Assembly: GCF_032302195.1 (NCBI RefSeq)
Contig: NZ_CP135275.1
Location: forward strand, 5,338,001-5,402,000
Length of the DNA stretch: 64,000 nt
Source: Paenibacillus sp. MMS20-IR301
Lineage (GTDB): Bacteria; Bacillota; Bacilli; Paenibacillales; Paenibacillaceae
Direction of reading: 5' to 3'
A program made the translations under genes and the position numbers. Shown here piece by piece: positions 27,280 through 36,421 of this stretch (its first letter is position 1; each line of letters begins with the position of its first letter). Below the pieces are notes generated by a model, which searched no databases, was not told the DNA's origin, and saw nothing but the letters and a program-made list of their open reading frames with translations.

Positions 27280-28193
27280 GACTGATCTCCCCCAATCACC
27301 TGCAGGAAGAACTCCTCCAGCGACTGCCGCCGCTCTTCGACCCGGTATATGGCATGGCCGTTCTCCACCAGCTCCTTGATCAGCAGCGCTATTCTGGCAT
27401 CGCTCATCCGGGGCAGAATCAGCCGGTCCTCCTGCAGCTCACCCCCGCAGCCGCGCCGCAGGGCAAGCACAAGCGCCGCTTCCGGCTCAGACAACGCCAG
27501 GCGGAGATCTCCGGCCGCCTGCTGCTGCAGATGGGCGATTGTATCCTGATAGACCATCTGCCCCTCGCGGATAATACCGACGGTGCCGGCCATCTGCTCA
27601 ATCTCGCTCAGCAGATGGCTGGAGACTAAGACGGTAATGCCCTGCTCCTCCGGCAGCCGCTTAATCAGCGAGCGGATCTCCTGGATGCCCGACGGGTCCA
27701 GACCGTTGGTCGGCTCATCCAGAATGAGCAGCTCCGGGCTGCCCAGCAGCGCAGCAGCGATACCCAGGCGCTGCTTCATACCAAGCGAGAAGCCTTTGAC
27801 CGGCCGTTTCTCTTCCCCGATGAGTGACACGATTTCCAGCACCTCTGCTATGCGGGCTTTCGGCACATCCAGAATCCGGCGGATCGCCTCAAGATTGTCT
27901 ACGGCACTCAGATGCCCGTAATACGAAGGAGACTCGACCAGCGAGCCTACTTTACGCAGAATCTGCAGCCGGTTGCGGTTCAGCTCCCGGCCAAAAATCT
28001 CGATACTCCCCGATGTCGGCTTAATTAGTCCCAGCAGCATGCGGATTGTGGTTGTTTTGCCGGCTCCGTTTGGTCCGAGAAATCCGTAAATTTCCCCTTT
28101 GCCGATATTCAGATTCAGCTTCTGCACGGCCGGGCGGCCGCGGTATTCCTTAAGTAAATCTCTGGTTTCAATTACTGTTTCCCTGGTTTCCAT
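27276..28193 (-). CDS. ABC transporter ATPase, BcrA/LanF type
   Basis: 305-aa ATPase with Walker A GPNGAGKTT, signature FSLGMKQRLGIAAALL, Walker B LLILDEPTNGLD and a C-terminal extension typical of BcrA/LanF/DrrA exporters. The ATG at 28193 is preceded by AGAGGTGA at 8 nt; an in-frame ATG lies at 28220. It is 62 nt downstream of the sensor kinase gene and overlaps the next permease, so kinase and exporter are probably coexpressed. Confidence 0.92.
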   Translation of the reverse strand: METRETVIETRDLLKEYRGRPAVQKLNLNIGKGEIYGFLGPNGAGKTTTIRMLLGLIKPTSGSIEIFGRELNRNRLQILRKVGSLVESPSYYGHLSAVDNLEAIRRILDVPKARIAEVLEIVSLIGEEKRPVKGFSLGMKQRLGIAAALLGSPELLILDEPTNGLDPSGIQEIRSLIKRLPEEQGITVLVSSHLLSEIEQMAGTVGIIREGQMVYQDTIAHLQQQAAGDLRLALSEPEAALVLALRRGCGGELQEDRLILPRMSDARIALLIKELVENGHAIYRVEERRQSLEEFFLQVIGGDQS

Positions 28194-28255
28194 GATTTCA
28201 TTCACCTCTGCATTCAGCATAATGCCTTAAGGTTAAATACACGGAAGGGGCCAGT

Positions 28256-29689
28256 TTAAATTTTGTTTAAAATCTCCCGGTCCTGCTGCCTGCTCCAGAT
28301 TACAATCTCGGTTCCCTTACCGGTGCTCTGCATACTCCATTCCAGCTCCATCCTTTTCAGCAGCAGATCGACTATGGACAGGCCGAGGCCCGCCCCTTTG
28401 GAATCCGTGCCTCCGTTCAGGCCGGCCCCGCGGTCCGCGATGACAATGACACGCTTGCCACCGCGGATTTCGGTGCGGGCCGCCACATACTTGCCTATGC
28501 GCGCATGGCGCAGAATATTCTGGAACAGATTATCCAGTACCCTGCGGAACCAGCTGTCATCCACCATCCAGTACAGCGGAGCCGCCTCCAGCTCCATCTC
28601 AATCTCGAAGCCCTCCTTCTCCCAGAGCGGATACCAGGCGGCAGCGCTTTCGCGCAGCAGCCTCAGCACATCCCGGCGTTCCAGATTCAGCGTGATCCGC
28701 CCGCTGGTAAGGAGATTATAAGACAGCAGGTTCTCAATCAGCACACCGAGGCTGTCAATCCGCTGATCCATCAGCACCAGTGATTCCTGTCCCCGGGGCG
28801 ACAGCTCCTCCCTGCCCAGCACATGCAGATGGCTGCGGATGACCGTTAGCGGAGTACGCAGGTCATGAGACAGATCTGCTACAAGCCGCTTGCGCAGCCC
28901 TTCCTCCTCGGCTTCCCGGGTCCGGCTGGTCCCGAGTTCAAGCACCATTGTATTGAAAGCTTCCTCCAATTGGCCGATCTCATCCTGTCTGCCCAGCGCA
29001 ATCAGCTGCGGCAACCGGTCCGTATCAGTGAATCTCATGGCTGTCTGCAACCGCAGCAGCCGTCTGCGGATACTAATGAAATACAGCAGGGATACAACAA
29101 CAAATCCGGCAAACAGCAAGAGCAGCAATACCATGTACCAGAAGCCCCGTGTCTGAAGATAAGGCTCCCCCTGCACACTCTCCGGTATCTGCATCACCAT
29201 GAAGCCTTCCCCGGCTTCAGCCTTGTCGCCGATAAAAGCAACAATGGCGAGCGGATCACGCGCAGCGCTTTTTTTCATAAAGGCAATGGCATCAGCGGGA
29301 CTCCACTGCAAAGGAATCGCCTGCTCCTTCAGTTCAGGAAGCCTGGAGGACAGCTGTACCCGGGTGGTTCCCTTGCCGTCTACCCAGAACATTCCGGCAA
29401 GCGGATATTCTGTGCTTAGCTGCCCGAGCCGTTCATCAATAGCCTCCGGCTCCTGGCCGAGCAGCTGCTGCGCTTCCTGATGCCACTTCACTTCTAGCTC
29501 GCTGATGTTGGAATATGGCGTATGTTCTGCCGCCGGCTCCCCCTGATTCAGACTGGCGAAGATATTGTAGCCAAGAAACAGCAGGGGAATGAACACAGGG
29601 ATGAACAGAAGCGCGACGATAATAATCAGCAAGTAGCGGGAGAGCAGTGAGCGGCGCGGAAAGATGCGGTATTGCCCCGTCCGCTTCAC
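28256..29689 (-). CDS. Sensor histidine kinase of the LanFEG-type exporter
   Basis: 477 aa. Two membrane helices (about residues 20-45 and 182-207) bracket an extracellular domain of about 135 residues; HAMP, then HisKA with phospho-His in LVADLSHDLRTPLTV, and HATPase with NLFQNILRHA, DRGAGL, GLGLSIV. The extracellular sensor is larger than in BceS-type intramembrane kinases, so direct ligand sensing is possible. It overlaps the response regulator gene by 4 nt. The inferred role is sensing a cell-wall-active peptide. Confidence 0.9.
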   Translation of the reverse strand: MKRTGQYRIFPRRSLLSRYLLIIIVALLFIPVFIPLLFLGYNIFASLNQGEPAAEHTPYSNISELEVKWHQEAQQLLGQEPEAIDERLGQLSTEYPLAGMFWVDGKGTTRVQLSSRLPELKEQAIPLQWSPADAIAFMKKSAARDPLAIVAFIGDKAEAGEGFMVMQIPESVQGEPYLQTRGFWYMVLLLLLFAGFVVVSLLYFISIRRRLLRLQTAMRFTDTDRLPQLIALGRQDEIGQLEEAFNTMVLELGTSRTREAEEEGLRKRLVADLSHDLRTPLTVIRSHLHVLGREELSPRGQESLVLMDQRIDSLGVLIENLLSYNLLTSGRITLNLERRDVLRLLRESAAAWYPLWEKEGFEIEMELEAAPLYWMVDDSWFRRVLDNLFQNILRHARIGKYVAARTEIRGGKRVIVIADRGAGLNGGTDSKGAGLGLSIVDLLLKRMELEWSMQSTGKGTEIVIWSRQQDREILNKI

Positions 29690-30402
29690 GGCCGCACCCG
29701 GTAGCCGATGCCCCGCACCGTTTCGATAATCTCCGGTGCCGCCGGGTCCAGCTCCAGCTTTTCACGCAGATAACGGATATGTACCATAAGTGTCTTGTCG
29801 CCTTCGATATAGCTCTCGCCCCAGACCGCTTCATAGATCTGCTCCTTGGTGAGAATCTGGCCGAGATGGCGCAGCAAATAGGAGAAAATCTGAAACTGCT
29901 TACCTGTAAGCATAATTTCCCGGCCGCTGGCTGCCTCCCTGATCACACTGCTGCCCGGTTCAACTATCAGATGCCGCAGCGCGAGCGGAGCAGATGCTGC
30001 TGTACCGCTGCGTCTTAAGAGGACTTCAATCCGTGCAGCCAGCTCATCAGGATGAAACGGCTTGGTAAGATAATCATCAGCGAACTCCAGCCCCTGCAGC
30101 TTGTCATCTATTGAGGTCCGTGCTGAGAGCATCAGGATCGGCAGACCCGGATACGCCCGCTTCAGGCGCTGGCCGACAGTGAACCCGTCGAGACCGGGCA
30201 GCATGACATCCAGAATAGCCAGCTGACAGCCCTCCGCTGCTTCCAGCACACCTTCCCCGCTCTCCAGCCAGCGGACAGCATATTCCCTTTCCCGTAAATC
30301 GGCCGAAACGGCAGTTCCGATTTCACGCTCATCCTCTACGTACAGCAATGTAACACCCACTATTCTTTCCGCTCCCTTCTCTCCCAAGGCTTGGCTGCCC
30401 AT
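29686..30402 (-). CDS. OmpR-family response regulator
   Basis: 238 aa: receiver with acidic residues in LLYVEDEREIG and phosphoacceptor Asp in LAILDVMLPG, then a winged-helix domain (LTGKQFQIFSYLLRH; VWGESYIEGDKTLMVHIRYLREKLE). The ATG at 30402 has GAGGAG 7 nt upstream and is chosen over longer in-frame starts. First gene of the RR-kinase-ATPase-permease-permease cluster. Confidence 0.9.
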   Translation of the reverse strand: MGSQALGEKGAERIVGVTLLYVEDEREIGTAVSADLREREYAVRWLESGEGVLEAAEGCQLAILDVMLPGLDGFTVGQRLKRAYPGLPILMLSARTSIDDKLQGLEFADDYLTKPFHPDELAARIEVLLRRSGTAASAPLALRHLIVEPGSSVIREAASGREIMLTGKQFQIFSYLLRHLGQILTKEQIYEAVWGESYIEGDKTLMVHIRYLREKLELDPAAPEIIETVRGIGYRVRP

Positions 30403-30431
30403 AGCCGCACTCCTCATATTACATAACAAAT

Positions 30432-30468
30432 CCCCGGAAGCAGGCAGCAAGCATACTGCACTCCGGGG
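30432..30468 (-). terminator. Possible terminator between the EAL gene and the response regulator
   Basis: Minus-strand CCCCGGA ... TCCGGGG stem (arms at 30462-30468 and 30432-30438), followed by ATTTGTTATG. The T tract is poor, so read-through is likely. Confidence 0.4.
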
Positions 30469-30486
30469 AGAATAATCCTGCATCAT

Positions 30487-31524
30487 TCAAGCACTGAAAC
30501 CGAAATGAGCCGGCGGCTTGTCCTCCGGTTTCCCGAAAAGATAACCCTGACCCAAATCCATGCCGATATCCCGGCAGAACAGAAACTCCTCACGGCGTTC
30601 GATTCCTTCCGCAAGCACACTTGCGCCGAAATCCCCAGCCCGGGAGACAATCTCCTTAAGGATGATTTGCTTGTCCGTATTCTGATCGCAGAAGCTGATC
30701 AGCTCGCGGTCAATCTTAACATAATCCGGCTGCAGGCTGGACATCACCTCGACCGTTGAATACCCGGCACCGACATCATCCAGCGCCACCAGCATCCCCT
30801 GCTGGCGGTATTCGGCAAAAATCGCGCGAAGATGTGAAATATCGCTGATTTTCTCCGTTTCTACGACCTCAAACACATAATCCTCAGGGTTCTGATCCAG
30901 CCGCTGAATCGTCTCAAACGTATGGGTTAGACAATACTTCGGATTATAGATGGAGGATGGCAGAAAGTTAATGAACCGTTTGATGCCCTTGGGCAGTAAT
31001 CGGGTACTGGTCTCAATAGCCGAGATCCGGGCTGCCCGGTCCAGAAAGGAGTGAAAACCTGTGCGCCGGGCAATCTCAAACAGCTCATAGGGCTGAAAGT
31101 AGCTGCCATGCGGCAGCGGCCGCAGCAGCAGTTCGAAGCCTACAATCTCTTCCCTGAAGTCCACAATCGGCTGCATAAAGCTGCAGAAATCATGGCTCAT
31201 TATAATGGATACCAGATTCTCACTGGAAAAGCGGACCTTCAGCTGGTCCAGTGTAAGCCAGCGGTCCCTGGAGCCGGCGGCACCACTGCCCTTGATGCAT
31301 AAGGATAAGGCTGGCTCATGCTGCCGCTGATACAAATCCAGCAGCTCAATCAGCCCGAGCAGATCCTCCTTGCAGGCATAGGGAATGATGCAGGTCCTTC
31401 CGGTTCCATACACATCATATCCTGCAGCCCTGACCGCAGCGGCAAGCGGAACAGAATAGGGGCGCAGCTTCAGCTCCCCTTCGTCTTCTATCGGGTCAAT
31501 GTCAGCGCAGTCAACACAATTCAT
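30487..31524 (-). CDS. EAL-domain cyclic-di-GMP phosphodiesterase
   Basis: 345-aa soluble protein. The N-terminal ~90 residues contain CVDC near the start and may bind metal; the EAL domain follows. Active-site motifs are largely conserved: ELLLRP at the EAL position, NFLPSS, EVVETE, DDVGAGYS, VKIDREL, EGIE and GQGYLFG. So it probably hydrolyses c-di-GMP, although the signature reads Glu-Leu-Leu. The ATG follows GGAGGGGA. A c-di-GMP riboswitch and a GGDEF/HD-GYP protein occur elsewhere in the window. Confidence 0.88.
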   Translation of the reverse strand: MNCVDCADIDPIEDEGELKLRPYSVPLAAAVRAAGYDVYGTGRTCIIPYACKEDLLGLIELLDLYQRQHEPALSLCIKGSGAAGSRDRWLTLDQLKVRFSSENLVSIIMSHDFCSFMQPIVDFREEIVGFELLLRPLPHGSYFQPYELFEIARRTGFHSFLDRAARISAIETSTRLLPKGIKRFINFLPSSIYNPKYCLTHTFETIQRLDQNPEDYVFEVVETEKISDISHLRAIFAEYRQQGMLVALDDVGAGYSTVEVMSSLQPDYVKIDRELISFCDQNTDKQIILKEIVSRAGDFGASVLAEGIERREEFLFCRDIGMDLGQGYLFGKPEDKPPAHFGFSA

Positions 31525-31623
31525 GGCAATCCCCTCCGCCTCAGGATGTCGAAATACTCACGCAATTATAGCATGATTTCCCATATGCCATCTATGATTC
31601 GGGGGAGATAGGCGGCGCAATAA

Positions 31624-32070
31624 TTATTTTACTGATCCGGCCGCAGTCCGCTGCCATACGCCATTCTCCTTGTTGCTGCCCGTATATTCAATTCGTGCCG
31701 GGGCAAGCTCAAGAATGACATAGTCCGGATCATCCGGGCCTTTGAACCACTGTTCCAGTGCCTTGTTCCAAACCTTGGCCCGGAGGCCTTCGTTCTTGCT
31801 CACAGTCACTGTAGCTTCAATCTCCACTACATCCTTGCCTCCGCCCTGTTCATAGCCGAGCAGCAGACAGGCATGCGGATTAGTCTGCAGCTCCTCGACT
31901 TTATGGGTGCGGCGGTCCGTAGCCAGGTAAATATCCAGCCCGTCATGAAAAACAGCCATATAACGCACCTTCGGTTTGTTGCCGGCTTCGATGGTGCCGA
32001 AGGATCCGAACTTGTTGTCATCCAGCGCCTGCACGATTTTCTTCTCCAGCTCTTGTTGCTCCATTGTCAT
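31624..32070 (-). CDS. Pyridoxamine 5'-phosphate oxidase-like (general stress protein 26 type)
   Basis: 148-aa split-barrel flavoprotein-like fold. Conserved features include KPKVRYMAVFHDG and a region DIYLATDRRTHKVEELQTNPHACLL typical of the family. Such short proteins rarely have the true PNPOx activity; they may bind FMN or F420-like cofactors. The start at 32070 has GGAAGGGG upstream; the ATG at 32064 is a second option. Its promoter overlaps a perfect inverted repeat shared with the divergent MFS gene. Confidence 0.8.
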   Translation of the reverse strand: MTMEQQELEKKIVQALDDNKFGSFGTIEAGNKPKVRYMAVFHDGLDIYLATDRRTHKVEELQTNPHACLLLGYEQGGGKDVVEIEATVTVSKNEGLRAKVWNKALEQWFKGPDDPDYVILELAPARIEYTGSNKENGVWQRTAAGSVK

Positions 32071-32090
32071 AAAACCCCTTCCTGATCAGG

Positions 32091-32112
32091 TGAATATAAG
32101 TTTGTATATTCA
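32091..32112. promoter_or_regulatory. Inverted repeat in the PNPOx/MFS divergent promoter
   Basis: TGAATATA-N6-TATATTCA, perfect 8-bp arms, 21 nt upstream of the PNPOx-like start. It overlaps a minus-strand -10 TATATT that has TTGCGG 17 nt upstream. Probable operator; the regulator is unknown. Confidence 0.55.
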
Positions 32113-32223
32113 CTTCCGCAATTTGGATTTATTATAAAAACTGTGCCTTGTGTAGTGTACCCGCCCGGTTCATATTGAATCCCGGAGCCGACTCATAAAT
32201 TCAACCAGAAGGAGCTTCTCCCC

Positions 32224-33396
32224 TTGAAAAAATTAATCTGGATCGGCTGTCTCTCCTATTTCGTCATCGGTCTTGCACATGTCGTGCTGGGCTCTATTCT
32301 GCCGGTGCTGCTCCAGCATTATGACCGCAGCTACAGTGCCGGAGGCGAGCTGATCTTCAGCCAGTTTGCCGGTTTCCTCGCCGGTGTGCTGGTCTCACCG
32401 CTCTTGAACCGCCGCTTCGGCAAACGCGGCGGCATACTAATCGCCACCGGCCTGCTGCTCGTTGCGGAAACCGCCTATGCGTTCCTCCCGCCCTGGGGCT
32501 GGATGTACGTTATCGCTGTAGCCGCAGGCTTCGGCTTCGGGATGATCGAGGCCGTCATCGGCACGATCATTATTGCAGCCGTCACAGAGGGCACGGCCAT
32601 CGCCATGAGCCGGCTGGAGGTGCTGTTCGGCGTAGGCGCACTGCTTATGCCGCTGATTGCCAGCCCGCTTATCGCCGCCGGCTACTGGAGGCTGGCTTTT
32701 CTGATTGTTGCCGCCTTCTCCCTCATCTCCCTGCTCTTCTGGGCTAAAGGCGGCTTCGGGAAGCTGCAGGCGGTGCTGGATGAGCGCCCGCCGCGCCAGG
32801 CAGCAGGCAGCATCCGAACCCGGTTCAGCCAGCTGCCGTACAAAGGCAAACAATGGGTCCTGCTTGGCCTGTTCATTGTTTTCTTCTTCCTCTATGTAGG
32901 CACGGAGATGAGTCTGGTTAATTTCATGCCGGCGATCTTTATCGCCAAGCTGGGCATGAGCGAGGCTTCGGCGGCACTGACCGTCACCTTCTTCTGGCTG
33001 GCCATGTCGGCCGGCAGGCTGTTCGCAGGCAGTATTGCCGAGCGGTTCTCTTACCGCCTTTATGTGCTGGTCAGCTGCTTTGCCGCACTGCTTTTACTGA
33101 TTATTTTCCCGTTTACCGAGCACCGGATTGCCGCATTTGCCGTCATTCTGCTGCTTGGGCTGTTCATGTCCGGCCTCTTCTCCATCGCCCTCGTCTTCTC
33201 CAGCAAGCTGCTGCCCGGAGCCGAGGAATCCACACCGAGCATCATGATCGCCTCCGGCGGAATCGGCGGGGCGGTATTACCGCTCCTCACCGGCTGGTCC
33301 ATGGATCATCTGCAGCTTGCACAGACATCGGCGCTCCTGGCCGCGCTCGCCGGCGCATTATTCCTGCTTAGCGTGGCCGCATGGAAAATCGGGTAA
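32224..33396 (+). CDS. MFS transporter
   Basis: 390-aa major facilitator with twelve predicted helices. The loop 2-3 region reads NRRFGKRGGI. The N-terminus KKLIWIGCLSYFVIGLAHVVLGSILPVLLQ resembles sugar/drug MFS exporters of the FucP/YfkF type. The start is TTG, with AAGGAG 9 nt upstream. It lies 47 nt before the GMN-protein gene on the same strand. Substrate cannot be told. Confidence 0.85.
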   Translation: MKKLIWIGCLSYFVIGLAHVVLGSILPVLLQHYDRSYSAGGELIFSQFAGFLAGVLVSPLLNRRFGKRGGILIATGLLLVAETAYAFLPPWGWMYVIAVAAGFGFGMIEAVIGTIIIAAVTEGTAIAMSRLEVLFGVGALLMPLIASPLIAAGYWRLAFLIVAAFSLISLLFWAKGGFGKLQAVLDERPPRQAAGSIRTRFSQLPYKGKQWVLLGLFIVFFFLYVGTEMSLVNFMPAIFIAKLGMSEASAALTVTFFWLAMSAGRLFAGSIAERFSYRLYVLVSCFAALLLLIIFPFTEHRIAAFAVILLLGLFMSGLFSIALVFSSKLLPGAEESTPSIMIASGGIGGAVLPLLTGWSMDHLQLAQTSALLAALAGALFLLSVAAWKIG

Positions 33397-33442
33397 TATA
33401 GCAGGCAGGATCATTATTCTGATTATAAGGACGGAGTCCAAT

Positions 33443-34915
33443 ATGGCTGAGCAGCAATCCGGACAAACTGAATTTGCGAACGAACCCACGCTTCATACAG
33501 CACTCTTGCAATTCATTTTCCCGTTCTCCATTAAGACGGGAGAGGACAAGGAGCTGATTGGACGCCTGCGCGAGGACGGGTTTATGCCTTTTTTTCTGGA
33601 CAATAAAGGTTTGGAGCATGCTTATTACGGGGAAAAGCACTGTGTCTCTCATGAGAAAATGGAGCGCAGCTACCTGCCGTTTGCCGCCCATGTACTGTTT
33701 CCGCGTGAGAAGGATACCGACTCCTTCCGGCGCTTCTCCCGTGCGAACAATCTGGACTGCCGGCTCGACATGCCGCTTCAGCCTGTGAATTTCCGCGTGC
33801 TCTCCACCGATGTGTTCATCTGCCCGTTTCAGCTCGGCTTCCTTAATGTCAGGGTCGAAATCCGGGAGGAGCATCTCCCCTTCAGCATAGCGGTGGAATT
33901 CGCCGACCGCTTCCGTATGCTGGAGGATGTTTCTTATCAGGATAAACAGACCCGTATCCACTGCGAGGATAAATCATTCGATCAGGTAGAGGATTTCGTA
34001 TTCAAGGATCTGGTGTCCGGCCTGGAGCCGTTTCTGGACCCTGCGGAAATCAATGGCGCATATTTTGAAACCTTGCCTTTCTTCGTCGATGAGCGGATGC
34101 TGGTACAGGCTTTTTACGGCTTTGACCGCCGGGAGGATGACGATGAGATCAGTGTGGAGCTGCGTTACCGGGCCTCCCAGCTGGATGGGCTGAATGTGGA
34201 GAACAGGCCCTATATGAGTGCCAGCGATCCCGAATATATTGAGCAGTATACCCGTGAGCATTGCTACAGCCGCTGGGGACCGGACACCTATTACATGACC
34301 AATGAGCAGACCTTCTGCTGTCTGAGCCGGGCTAAGCCGGACGTCGCCACCCAGTTGATCAATCAGATGTACGGCGAGTATTATTACGGCTTCCTGTTGA
34401 GTATTTTTCATAAAATCGTGCTCCTGAAGCTCGCCAACCTGCACTCCCGGCTGCGCATCAACCACGATTCCGATGAAATCGAGAATCTGATTTTCCTGAT
34501 CAACAAATTTTCGGCCAAGTTCTATTTTCTGGAGCTGATTTCGCAGTCGCAGGGCCGGGAGATTTTTTTCCAGCTGCGGAAGGTGTACGGCAATGATGCC
34601 CTCTTTGATGAGGTGAAAATGACGCTGAATGACCTGTTTCAGTATCAGGATAAATTCCAGGCCAAGCGGCGGGACACGCTGCTCATGGTACTCACTGTGT
34701 TTACGGTGGTCAGCGGGATTTACGGCATGAATCAGGTCATCGAGGACTTGAAGGGAAAGATCGACTGGGGCAAAATGCTGGGATACTCCCCGTTTGAATA
34801 TTTCGCCCTGTTCCTCACCTTTTCAGGGATTGCAGTCAGCCTCGGGCTGACGTTCAGAGAGGCCTGGAACGCAGTACGCAGCCGCCGCAGAAAACGGTTC
34901 TATGATAAAGATTAA
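33443..34915 (+). CDS. CorA-like membrane protein with GMN motif
   Basis: 490 aa. A large soluble N-terminal region (about residues 1-360) without recognisable catalytic motifs is followed by a helical stretch and two C-terminal membrane helices. The first helix ends in VVSGIYGMN, the Gly-Met-Asn motif of CorA/Mrs2 magnesium channels, and the second is followed by a basic tail (RSRRRKRF). This layout (cytoplasmic N-domain, long helix, two TMs with GMN) is that of CorA, but the N-domain is longer and unlike classic CorA. Start ATG 33443 follows GGACGGAG. A divalent-metal channel is plausible but unproved. Confidence 0.65.
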   Translation: MAEQQSGQTEFANEPTLHTALLQFIFPFSIKTGEDKELIGRLREDGFMPFFLDNKGLEHAYYGEKHCVSHEKMERSYLPFAAHVLFPREKDTDSFRRFSRANNLDCRLDMPLQPVNFRVLSTDVFICPFQLGFLNVRVEIREEHLPFSIAVEFADRFRMLEDVSYQDKQTRIHCEDKSFDQVEDFVFKDLVSGLEPFLDPAEINGAYFETLPFFVDERMLVQAFYGFDRREDDDEISVELRYRASQLDGLNVENRPYMSASDPEYIEQYTREHCYSRWGPDTYYMTNEQTFCCLSRAKPDVATQLINQMYGEYYYGFLLSIFHKIVLLKLANLHSRLRINHDSDEIENLIFLINKFSAKFYFLELISQSQGREIFFQLRKVYGNDALFDEVKMTLNDLFQYQDKFQAKRRDTLLMVLTVFTVVSGIYGMNQVIEDLKGKIDWGKMLGYSPFEYFALFLTFSGIAVSLGLTFREAWNAVRSRRRKRFYDKD

Positions 34916-34926
34916 GGGTCATAGAC

Positions 34927-34955
34927 TGGACAACCGGCAAAGTGCCGTCTATAAT
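34927..34955 (+). promoter_or_regulatory. SigA promoter of the thiamine-precursor operon
   Basis: -35 TGGACA (34927-34932), 17-nt spacer, -10 TATAAT (34950-34955), about 35 nt upstream of the TPP aptamer. Confidence 0.75.
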
Positions 34956-34989
34956 ACACCGTAAGAACATAGCAATACCCGTGAACTTC

Positions 34990-35137
34990 ATAGAACCAGG
35001 GGTGCTGGAATTGGCCGGCTGAGATTGTATCCCGCAAGCAGAAATGGCAGAACGTCCGTAACAGGAGGGTATCCATATCTGCGGAAAGATACTGACCCTT
35101 ATACCTGATCTGGATAATGCCAGCGTAGGAATTTTCA
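34990..35137 (+). promoter_or_regulatory. TPP (THI-box) riboswitch
   Basis: The aptamer shows the conserved blocks ACCAGGGGTGC, GGCTGAGA, ACCTGATCTGG and ATAATGCCAGCGTAGGA in order. The middle is lengthened by an extra stem-loop region (about 35040-35090). It precedes a Rho-independent terminator (35192-35222) and a thiamine-precursor ABC operon, so TPP binding is expected to stop transcription. Confidence 0.95.
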
Positions 35138-35191
35138 TTCAATTACAGCCCCTTTACGGGTCCTGCATTGAACCCCCTTGCGCAAGTAACT

Positions 35192-35222
35192 GGCGTCCCG
35201 GATCTCCGGGGCGCTTTTTTGG
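35192..35222 (+). terminator. Riboswitch-controlled terminator
   Basis: GCGTCCCGGA (35193-35202) pairs with TCCGGGGCGC (35205-35214), followed by six T. It lies between the TPP aptamer and the first gene, so it is the likely expression platform. Confidence 0.85.
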
Positions 35223-35279
35223 TATGCGTTATTCTGAATTTTGGAAGACTAGGGATTGCTGGAAGGAGAGAGATAAGGA

Positions 35280-36365
35280 ATGGGAGTCAAAAAAACATTG
35301 CTGCTCGTGCTCAGCTGCCTGCTTGTAATCATGATAGCCGGCTGCGGAGGCGGGAACAACAGCGGGAACGCAGCGGGCAACGGCGGAGGCGGCGAGCCTG
35401 CCGCCGGGAACAGCACGGCTGCTCCTGAGGCAACCGCCGGCACGGCTACTGAGGCACCGGCGGCGTTAATCCCGGTCAAGATCGCCCTGGACTGGACACC
35501 AAACACGAATCACACCGGCCTGTACGCCGCTAAAGAGCTGGGATATTACGCCGAGGAAGGCCTCGACGTTGAGATCGTGCAGCCTGGCGCTGCCGGCTCC
35601 GATACGATGGTCACCTCCGGCGAAGCCCAGTTCGGCATCAGCGCGCAGGAGGCACTGACACTGGCCCGCCTGCAGGATGTGCCGCTCGTATCCGTCGCTG
35701 CCATCATTCAGCATAATACTTCAGGCTTCGCCGCTCCGAAGGACCGGAATATTAAGACGCCGAAGGATTTTGAAGGTAAAACTTACGGCGGCTGGGGTTC
35801 TCCGGCAGAGGAAGCAGCCATGAAAGCGATCATGGACCCTGAAGGCGGAGATGTCTCCAAAGTGAAGCTGGTGAACATCGGCGAAGCCGATTTCTTCACC
35901 GCCGTGAAGCGCGATATTGACTTCGCCTGGATTTTCTACGCCTGGACCGGTATCGAGGCCGAACTGCGCGGGGAGCCGCTGGACATGCTGTACCTGAAGG
36001 ATTACGCGCCGCAGCTGGATTATTACACGCCGGTGCTGACGACCAGCGAGAAGGAAATCGCCGAGCATCCTGAAGTGGTGAAGGCCTTCCTCAAGGCTAC
36101 GTCGAAAGGGTATCAGTATGCAATCGATCATCCGGAAGAAGCGGCTGTAGTGCTGTCCGATGCCGTGCCTGATCTTGATCCTGAGCTGGTTCTGGCCAGC
36201 CAGAAATGGCTAAGCCCGAAATATAAAGACGATGCCGCCCGCTGGGGTGAGCAGAAGCTGGAAGTATGGCAGAATTATGCCGACTGGATGTACGGTCTGA
36301 AGCTGCTCGACAAGCCGCTGGATGCAGCAGGTACGTTTACAAATGAATTTTTGCCGGAACAGTAA
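35280..36365 (+). CDS. thiY: Thiamine-precursor binding lipoprotein (ThiY, NMT1/THI5-like)
   Basis: 361-aa lipoprotein: signal peptide with lipobox IAGC (Cys22), low-complexity Gly/Asn/Ala linker, then an NMT1/THI5-like domain beginning IALDWTPNTNHTGLYAA, the hallmark of formylaminopyrimidine/HMP-binding proteins. A later GGWGSPAEEAA block is also family-typical. AAGGAG and TAAGGA lie upstream of the ATG. TPP riboswitch control supports a role in thiamine-pyrimidine salvage (ThiXYZ of Bacillus halodurans type). Confidence 0.92.
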   Translation: MGVKKTLLLVLSCLLVIMIAGCGGGNNSGNAAGNGGGGEPAAGNSTAAPEATAGTATEAPAALIPVKIALDWTPNTNHTGLYAAKELGYYAEEGLDVEIVQPGAAGSDTMVTSGEAQFGISAQEALTLARLQDVPLVSVAAIIQHNTSGFAAPKDRNIKTPKDFEGKTYGGWGSPAEEAAMKAIMDPEGGDVSKVKLVNIGEADFFTAVKRDIDFAWIFYAWTGIEAELRGEPLDMLYLKDYAPQLDYYTPVLTTSEKEIAEHPEVVKAFLKATSKGYQYAIDHPEEAAVVLSDAVPDLDPELVLASQKWLSPKYKDDAARWGEQKLEVWQNYADWMYGLKLLDKPLDAAGTFTNEFLPEQ

Positions 36366-36421
36366 TTTACAGGAACCATATCTTACAGGAACGATAACCT
36401 ACCCGAGAGGATTGATTAATA

